Source of the DNA: Pseudomonas simiae
GTDB taxonomy: Bacteria > Pseudomonadota > Gammaproteobacteria > Pseudomonadales > Pseudomonadaceae
Assembly: GCF_900111895.1 (NCBI RefSeq)
Contig: NZ_FOKB01000005.1
Location: 337,718 to 401,717, forward strand
DNA: 64,000 nucleotides
Direction: 5' to 3'
Positions within the stretch are counted from its first letter, which is position 1, and each line of letters opens with the position of its first letter. Shown here one piece after another: positions 58,984-64,000 of the stretch. The translations under genes were made by a program, and so were the position numbers. The notes beneath the pieces were generated by a model that did no database searches, was not told the DNA's origin, and saw nothing but the letters and a program-made list of their open reading frames with translations.

Positions 58984-59738
58984 AACCCAATCCGATCGTC
59001 GGCCAAGGCACGCCGCTGCATCGATGGCAGGCGTCGTCAAAGCTGGCCGAACTGCAGTGGATCAGTGTTGAGCAGTTGGTGCCCGAAGGCCATCGGGCGG
59101 TGATCGTTGCCCCCCACCCGGATGACGAGGTGCTGGGTTGTGGTGGCCTGATGCAGGGTCTGGCGGCGCTGGGCCGAGCGATCCAACTGATTTCGGTCAC
59201 CGATGGCAGTGCCAGTCATCCGGGCTCGCGGCGTTGGCCGGTTGAGCGTTTGAGTGTCGTGCGCCCCCAGGAATCGGCGCAGGCCCTGCATCGTCTCGGC
59301 TTGCCGCTGCACAGTCTGCAATGGCTGCGCGCAGGGTTTACCGACAGCAAGGTGGCAGCGCGGGAAGAAGAACTGACGGCCTTCATTCAGCGTTATCTCA
59401 AACCCACCGACGTGGTGTTCACCACCTGGCGCGAAGACGGTCATTGCGACCATGAGGCCGTCGGCCGTGCCAGCGCCAAGGCCTCCCTTGCGGTAGGCGC
59501 CACCCTGTATGAACTGCCGGTGTGGACCTGGCATTGGGCAACCCCCGAAGACAGCCAGGTGCCCTGGCACCGCGCCCGCAAAATCCCGTTGAGCTGTGAA
59601 GCGGTAGCTCGCAAACGCCACGCCATCCATGCCTTCGCCAGCCAGTTGGAGGGCGATCCGCAGATCGGTCTGGGGCCCGTGTTGGCGCCCTACGTGGTGG
59701 AGCGCCTGCTGCAACCTTTTGAAGTGGTATTCGTATGA
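58980..59738 (+). CDS. PIG-L family N-deacetylase
   Basis: A 252-residue zinc deacetylase of the LmbE/PIG-L type (compare MshB, BshB). The metal and base motif is PHPDDE, with His46, base Asp48 and Asp49. The second zinc ligand is in HCDHEAVG with His158. Members remove the acetyl group from N-acetylglucosamine-linked substrates. It is coupled by ATGA to the genes on both sides. A divergent paralogue lies at 61169. Confidence 0.93.
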   Translation: MKPNPIVGQGTPLHRWQASSKLAELQWISVEQLVPEGHRAVIVAPHPDDEVLGCGGLMQGLAALGRAIQLISVTDGSASHPGSRRWPVERLSVVRPQESAQALHRLGLPLHSLQWLRAGFTDSKVAAREEELTAFIQRYLKPTDVVFTTWREDGHCDHEAVGRASAKASLAVGATLYELPVWTWHWATPEDSQVPWHRARKIPLSCEAVARKRHAIHAFASQLEGDPQIGLGPVLAPYVVERLLQPFEVVFV

Positions 59739-60334
59739 GTGTGGCTACCCCGTATTTCGACCAACTGTTCGCCGGGAACGATGACCCCTGGGCCTTCCGT
59801 CAACGCTGGTACGAGCGCCGCAAACGCGCGTTGACCCTGGCACTGCTCACGCGTGCGCGCTACACCTCGGTGTTCGAGCCCGGTTGCGCCAATGGCGAAC
59901 TGAGCTTCGAGCTGGCAGCCCGCTGTGACCGCTTGCTGTGTTGCGACACGGCATCGGCGGCCGTTGCGTTGGCGCGCAGTCGTTTGTTGGGCTTTTCGCA
60001 TGCCCAGGTGCAACAAAGCCGTTTGCCCGAACAGTGGCCCACGGGCCAGTTTGAGCTGATCGTATTGAGCGAGTTGTGTTATTACCTCGACGCCGATGAC
60101 CTGTGCGCACTTATTGTTCGTGCCCGCGCGTCGTTGACCGTCGACGGTCAGCTACTGGCGTGCCATTGGCGCCCCGTCATCGAAGGCTGCCCGCACACTG
60201 GCGAACAGGTGCACGCCCTGCTCCACGAGCGTTTGGACATGCCCCGCGTGGCCACTCATCACGAACACGACTTCCTTCTCGACCTGTGGAGCCGCGACGG
60301 CACTTCGGTCGCTACCCTTGAGGGCTTGCGATGA
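59735..60334 (+). CDS. NodS-like SAM-dependent methyltransferase
   Basis: A 199-residue class I methyltransferase of the NodS type. The SAM-binding VFEPGCANGELSFELA lies near residues 47-62. The N-terminal YFDQLFAGNDDPWAFRQRWY is typical of NodS-like proteins. NodS N-methylates a deacetylated glucosamine in rhizobia, which fits the neighbouring deacetylase and glycosyltransferase, but the acceptor here is unknown. It overlaps both neighbours by ATGA. Confidence 0.9.
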   Translation: MSVATPYFDQLFAGNDDPWAFRQRWYERRKRALTLALLTRARYTSVFEPGCANGELSFELAARCDRLLCCDTASAAVALARSRLLGFSHAQVQQSRLPEQWPTGQFELIVLSELCYYLDADDLCALIVRARASLTVDGQLLACHWRPVIEGCPHTGEQVHALLHERLDMPRVATHHEHDFLLDLWSRDGTSVATLEGLR

Positions 60335-60990
60335 TCGGCATTCTGATCCCGGTACACAACGAAGAGGCGCTGCTGGGCGACTGCCTGAAAGCGGCTCTGA
60401 TCGCGGCCAGCCATCCGGGTTTACTGGGTGAAACCGTCTTGGTCCTGGTGGTGCTGGACAGTTGCAGCGACGGCAGCACCGCGATTGCCCAGGCCTACCC
60501 GGTGCAATGCCTGGAAGTCCAGGCACGCAATGTGGGTCACGTGCGTGGCGTGGGTGCGCGGCATCTGCTCAATCAGGGCGCCCGCTGGATTTCGTGCACC
60601 GACGCCGACAGCCGCGTGGCGCCTGATTGGCTGGTGGCCCAATTGGCGCTGGGCGCCGATGCCGTGTGTGGCACGGTCACTGTGGACACCTGGAGCGAGG
60701 ATTTTGACCCTGCCGCACAGATTCGTTATCACCAGGGTTACGAGGCGCGGGACGGTCACCGGCATATCCACGGTGCCAACCTGGGGGTGAGCGCCAGTGC
60801 CTATGTCCGCGCCGGTGGTTTCGAACCCTTGCCGTGCCATGAGGATGTGCAGTTGGTGCGTAACCTGGAGCTGTGTGGCGCCTCCATCGCCTGGAGCCAT
60901 TCCCCGCAAGTGATCACCAGTGCGCGCCTGGATGCCCGCGCACAGGGCGGTTTCGGGGATTACTTGAAGAGCCTGATGCTCGCCACTTGA
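60331..60990 (+). CDS. Family 2 glycosyltransferase
   Basis: A 219-residue GT-A fold enzyme. The donor motif IPVHNEEALLGDCL opens it, the DxD motif is CTDADSRV (about 90-97), and the catalytic acid lies in CHEDVQLVRNL. HIHGANLGVSASAYVRAGGF is the acceptor-side signature. No membrane segment is present, so it acts in the cytoplasm or at the membrane face. It is the last gene of the coupled four-gene tail of the glycogen operon. Confidence 0.92.
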   Translation: MIGILIPVHNEEALLGDCLKAALIAASHPGLLGETVLVLVVLDSCSDGSTAIAQAYPVQCLEVQARNVGHVRGVGARHLLNQGARWISCTDADSRVAPDWLVAQLALGADAVCGTVTVDTWSEDFDPAAQIRYHQGYEARDGHRHIHGANLGVSASAYVRAGGFEPLPCHEDVQLVRNLELCGASIAWSHSPQVITSARLDARAQGGFGDYLKSLMLAT

Positions 60991-61074
60991 AAAAAGCGAC
61001 ATTACAAAATGTAAAACCGACCAATCCTTGTCTATGCTGATGACGCCTTGCTAGCGTTCCAGGGTTGGAGTGCC

Positions 61075-61209
61075 ATGCAACCACTGCGGCAGAGCCTGTG
61101 GTGGAAAAAGAGCGTCGTCCCGTCAACGGGCCACGACCCAGCATCAACCGACAAGGATGTGACACCCCATGAAGCTTGCTTCCTTAAGCGACGGCCGTCG
61201 CGGCCCTGA
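61075..61209 (+). CDS. Possible leader peptide overlapping the second PIG-L gene
   Basis: A 44-residue frame starts MQPLRQSLWWKK behind GGTTGGAG and ends 38 bases inside the PIG-L-like gene at 61169 in another frame. The downstream gene has only a weak, distant ribosome site. Overlap with a well-initiated short frame suggests a translational leader. Evidence is limited to the ribosome site and the geometry. Confidence 0.3.
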   Translation: MQPLRQSLWWKKSVVPSTGHDPASTDKDVTPHEACFLKRRPSRP

Positions 61210-61930
61210 GCAAATCTGGAACAGCGCCCCGCAGCTGGCGCAAATTCCTCCTATCTCCCCGTCCTCATTGGTGCCACCCGGCGCACGCGTGGTCATCGTC
61301 GCGCCCCATCCCGGCGACGAAGTGCTGGCCTGTGGCGGCCTGCTGCAACTGCTCAGCACGCTGGAACACCCGCTGCAACTGATCTCCATCACGGATGGCA
61401 GTGCCAGCCATCCTGGCTCCAACGTCTGGCCGGCCAGCCGCCTCAGTGTGGTGCGCCCTCAGGAAAGTGCTGAAGCCTTGCGGCGCCTCGGCATGCCTTT
61501 GCACAGCCTGAAGTGGATTCGCGGCGGTTTCTGCGACAACGCCCTCGCCTCCCGTGAGCCGCAACTGAGTCAGTTCATTGCGCGCTACCTGCAGTCGGGC
61601 GATGTGGTGTTCAGTACTTGGCGCAACGATGGCAATGACGACCACGACAGCGTCGGCCGCGCCAGCGCCAAGGCCTGCGCCCTGGTGGGCGCGCAGCTGT
61701 ATGAACTGCCGATCTGGGCCTGGCACTGGCCCGCTCGCGAAGGCGCGATCATCCCCTGGCAACGCGCACGCAAGGTGCGCCTGGACACCTGGAGCGTGGC
61801 GCGCAAGCTTCACGCCGCCCACGCCTATGCCAGCCAGTTGGCCGGTGATCCGGCGATCGGCCTGGCGCCCATGCTGGCCCAGGTGCTGCTGGAGAGAATG
61901 CGCGAACCTTATGAGATCGTGCTGTCGTAG
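61169..61930 (+). CDS. PIG-L family paralogue with altered active site
   Basis: A 253-residue paralogue of the deacetylase at 58980, similar along nearly its whole length (shared TDGSASHPGS, LSVVRPQESA, RASAKA). The catalytic motif reads PHPGDE instead of PHPDDE, so the base Asp (position 49) is Gly, while His47, Asp50 and His159 that bind zinc remain. The HCDH motif is NDDH. It may be inactive, a regulator of the active copy, or an enzyme with different chemistry. A separate promoter region of about 180 bases precedes it. Confidence 0.9.
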   Translation: MKLASLSDGRRGPEQIWNSAPQLAQIPPISPSSLVPPGARVVIVAPHPGDEVLACGGLLQLLSTLEHPLQLISITDGSASHPGSNVWPASRLSVVRPQESAEALRRLGMPLHSLKWIRGGFCDNALASREPQLSQFIARYLQSGDVVFSTWRNDGNDDHDSVGRASAKACALVGAQLYELPIWAWHWPAREGAIIPWQRARKVRLDTWSVARKLHAAHAYASQLAGDPAIGLAPMLAQVLLERMREPYEIVLS

Positions 61931-62068
61931 CGCGGGGTTTGTATCGCAATGTGTACAGAGCCCACTGGGATACACCGTCTTTAACTCAAGCGGTTTCCTG
62001 AAACAGCACAGATACAACGCGGCGTTCAACTGAGCAGCAGGCACACATTCAGCCGCAGGAGGCTCGCC

Positions 62069-63103
62069 ATGCACGCTCAATTGACTCGCCGCTTCACACA
62101 CCGATCCCTTTTCCTGGCCCTGGCCTTGTCGCAATTCGGTGTGCTGGGCGTGGCCCATGCCGAAATGCCCGACGCGCCCACCCGCGCCGTCACCAGCGCG
62201 CAAACGGCCTTCGGTGCCCTCAAGCACATCAAGGCCGGTCTGCTGGATGTGGCCTACGCCGAAGTTGGCCCGGCCACGGGGCCGGCGGTGATCTTGCTGC
62301 ATGGCTGGCCCTACGATATCGACAGCTACGCCCAGGTCGCCCCGCTGCTGGCGGCCAAGGGTTATCGCGTGTTGATCCCCTACGCCCGGGGCTATGGTGA
62401 CACCCGTTTCCTCTCGGACAAGACCCTGCGCAACGGCCAACCGGCGGCGCTGGCCAGTGATGTGATCGACTTCATGGACGCGCTGAAGATCAAACAAGCC
62501 GTACTCGGCGGCTACGACTGGGGCGCGCGTTCGGCGGACATCGTTTCAGCGCTGTGGCCGGAGCGGGTCAAGGCGCTGGTGTCGGTCAGCGGTTACCTGA
62601 TCGGCAACCAGGCGGCGGGCAAGAATCCTTTGCCGCCTAAAGCCGAGCTGCAATGGTGGTATCAGTTCTACTTTGCGACCGAGCGCGGTGCCGCCGGTTA
62701 TCAGAAGAACACCCACGATTTTGCCAAGCTGATCTGGCAACTGGCTTCGCCGCAATGGAAGTTCGATGACGCCACCTTCGACCGCAGCGCCAAGGGCCTG
62801 GAGAACCCGGACCATGTCGCGATCACCGTGTTCAACTACCGCTGGCGCCTGGGTCTGGTGCAGGGGGAAACGCAGTACGCGCCCTTGGAGCAGAAACTCG
62901 CCCAGGCGCCGTCGATTGGCGTGCCGACCATCACCCTCGAAGGCGATGCCAACGGCGCCCCGCACCCTCAACCTGAAGATTACGCCAAGCGTTTTACCGG
63001 CAAGTACGCGTTCCGCCTGATCAACGGCGGTGTGGGCCACAACCTGCCTCAGGAAGCGCCCGAAGCGTTTGCCAAGGCAATCATTGACGCGGATCACCTG
63101 TGA
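62069..63103 (+). CDS. Exported epoxide-hydrolase-like alpha/beta hydrolase
   Basis: A 344-residue precursor with a signal peptide (basic start, hydrophobic LFLALALSQFGVLGVAHA). The motif LLHGWPYD forms the oxyanion hole, GGYDWGARSA supplies an Asp nucleophile (about residue 149), and NGGVGHNLPQE carries the His. Asp nucleophiles mark epoxide hydrolases and haloalkane dehalogenases. GCAGGAGG precedes the ATG. Its stop codon overlaps the cytochrome P460 gene (TGATG). Confidence 0.92.
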   Translation: MHAQLTRRFTHRSLFLALALSQFGVLGVAHAEMPDAPTRAVTSAQTAFGALKHIKAGLLDVAYAEVGPATGPAVILLHGWPYDIDSYAQVAPLLAAKGYRVLIPYARGYGDTRFLSDKTLRNGQPAALASDVIDFMDALKIKQAVLGGYDWGARSADIVSALWPERVKALVSVSGYLIGNQAAGKNPLPPKAELQWWYQFYFATERGAAGYQKNTHDFAKLIWQLASPQWKFDDATFDRSAKGLENPDHVAITVFNYRWRLGLVQGETQYAPLEQKLAQAPSIGVPTITLEGDANGAPHPQPEDYAKRFTGKYAFRLINGGVGHNLPQEAPEAFAKAIIDADHL

Positions 63104-63582
63104 TGAAGCGCTTGTGTATAGCCGCATTGGCCCTGGCGAGTTCGGCCTGTGCATTGGCCGACAGCGCTCCGTCACCGATCTACGGCGTGACCATTCCCGA
63201 CGGCTACCGCCAATGGGAATTGGTGGCGCCCGCCCAGGAGGCGGATCCGTTGAACGAGCTGCGCGTGGTGCTGGGCAACAGTGCCGCGCTCAAGGCTTAC
63301 CGAGAGGGCAAGCTGCCTTTCCCGGATGGCACCGTCCTGGCCAAATTGGCGTGGAAGCATGAACAGTCGCCGGAGTTCAAGACTGCGTCCATCCCCGGCG
63401 CGGCGACCACGGTACAGTTCATGGTCAAGGACTCGAAGAAATACGCGTCCACCGGAGGCTGGGGGTTCGGCCGGTTCATCAATGGCAAGCCGGCCGATGA
63501 AGCGCAGCACCAGACGTGCTTTGCGTGCCACCAGGCATTGGTGAAGGATCGGGATTATGTCTTTACCAAACTGGCACCCTGA
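63103..63582 (+). CDS. Cytochrome P460 family protein
   Basis: A 159-residue exported protein with a signal peptide (cleavage near ACALA, residue 19). The c-type haem site is CFACH at 139-143, near the C-terminus as in P460 cytochromes, whose haem is cross-linked to a lysine and oxidises hydroxylamine in some bacteria. Oxidative function here is unproven. It is coupled to the upstream hydrolase by TGATG. Its end overlaps the convergent permease gene by 28 bases. Confidence 0.9.
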   Translation: MKRLCIAALALASSACALADSAPSPIYGVTIPDGYRQWELVAPAQEADPLNELRVVLGNSAALKAYREGKLPFPDGTVLAKLAWKHEQSPEFKTASIPGAATTVQFMVKDSKKYASTGGWGFGRFINGKPADEAQHQTCFACHQALVKDRDYVFTKLAP

Positions 63583-64000
63583 AAGCGCGAGAACGGGTAG
63601 GCGATCCACAGCCAGATAAACCAGGCCGGCATCACGCACAGCGCCAGGCGTGTATCCGGCCGCAACGCCAGCAGGCCCAGCACAAACGCGAGAAACGCCA
63701 GCGAGAACCAGGCCATCGGCACCCCACCAGGCATCTTGTAGAGGGATTTGGCATGCAGGTCCGGACGTTTTTTGCGGTAGGCAATGTAGGACGCCAGGAT
63801 CGTCGACCAGGTAAAGATCACCAGGATTGCCGACACGGTTGACACGATGGTGAAGGCGGTCATCACCTCCGGCACGACAAACAGCAACACCAGCCCCAGC
63901 AACATCAGCAAGGTGGTAAAGGCCAGGCTGATAAACGGCACGCTGCTCTTGGACAAACGCCGGAAGATCCCCGGTGCATCCCCCAGGTCTGCCAAGCCGA
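63555..64000 (-). CDS. Amino acid permease (APC superfamily), 5' part cut by window edge
   Basis: The C-terminal 148 residues of a membrane transporter that runs off the right edge. Four hydrophobic segments and the conserved ASYIAYRKKRPDLHAKS loop, followed by YKMPGGVPMAWFSL, match the C-terminal part of bacterial amino acid permeases of the APC family (proline/aromatic/D-Ser-Ala-Gly type). The substrate cannot be told from this part. Confidence 0.88.
   Translation of the reverse strand, partial: GLADLGDAPGIFRRLSKSSVPFISLAFTTLLMLLGLVLLFVVPEVMTAFTIVSTVSAILVIFTWSTILASYIAYRKKRPDLHAKSLYKMPGGVPMAWFSLAFLAFVLGLLALRPDTRLALCVMPAWFIWLWIAYPFSRFQGASLVKT

Noticed and set aside
1..64000. CRISPR array
   Set aside because: No set of regularly spaced direct repeats was seen. 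The repeats found are inverted REP-type or single palindromes.

Overview
The window looks like a chromosomal segment of a fluorescent Pseudomonas, most likely of the P. fluorescens group. The evidence is high GC coding sequence, a PvdQ acylase gene behind a PvdS-type promoter, pseudomonad REP/REPIN repeats (12957-13043, 43783-43802, 46819-46919), a hydroxyproline catabolic operon, and the pseudomonad glgA-treZ-malQ-treY-glgX cluster. No transposase, phage gene, rRNA or CRISPR array was seen. Two tRNA genes are present: Leu-UAA and Cys-GCA.

Layout. 1-2.5 kb: a truncated GFA-family gene, small conserved ORFs, tRNA-Leu and a cysteine hydrolase. 2.5-12.8 kb: a phosphate-centred block. pstSCAB continues into a Fic-like gene and a HAD phosphatase-like gene. 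ppk2 is divergent, and beyond it lie an acyl-CoA dehydrogenase homologue, an OlsB-like N-acyltransferase and a stand-alone trehalose synthase. 13-21.5 kb: a trans-4-hydroxyproline degradation operon (permease, 2-epimerase, deaminase, semialdehyde dehydrogenase, FAD dehydrogenase) between two AraC-type regulators. 21.6-26.9 kb: a LysE exporter, two very small proteins, and a LysR-EamA-SDR unit with matching palindromes before the regulator and the transporter, then small hypotheticals. 26.9-30.1 kb: an AT-richer accessory insert. It holds gene remnants and an 812-residue AAA_13 ATPase with features of RloC/PrrC anticodon nucleases, and it ends near tRNA-Cys.

30.4-41 kb: pvdQ with a PvdS box, a Fur-like protein, a five-gene operon (AhpD-like, acyl-CoA dehydrogenase-like, aliphatic-sulfonate-type ABC transporter) divergent from an AraC regulator, and a LysR/aldo-keto reductase pair. 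41-46.8 kb: a chemoreceptor, SRPBCC, DUF411, YqaA-like, hydrolase and D-2-hydroxyacid dehydrogenase genes. 47-61 kb: a long plus-strand operon. Glycogen synthase and glycogen/trehalose enzymes (GlgA, TreZ, MalQ, TreY, DUF2934, GlgX) run with almost no gaps into four coupled genes: acyl-CoA dehydrogenase-like, PIG-L deacetylase, NodS-like methyltransferase and family 2 glycosyltransferase. A second, catalytically altered PIG-L paralogue follows. 62-64 kb: an epoxide-hydrolase-like enzyme coupled to cytochrome P460, and the end of an amino-acid permease.

How the parts fit. TreY and TreZ make trehalose from glucan ends. GlgX and MalQ trim and rearrange glucan, and TreS links trehalose to maltose. 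The four-gene tail combines glycosyl transfer, N-deacetylation and methylation, the enzyme classes used for modified amino-sugar glycoconjugates. Together with the RloC-like ATPase it is the best candidate here for undescribed biology. All assignments come from reading the sequence; no database search was run.
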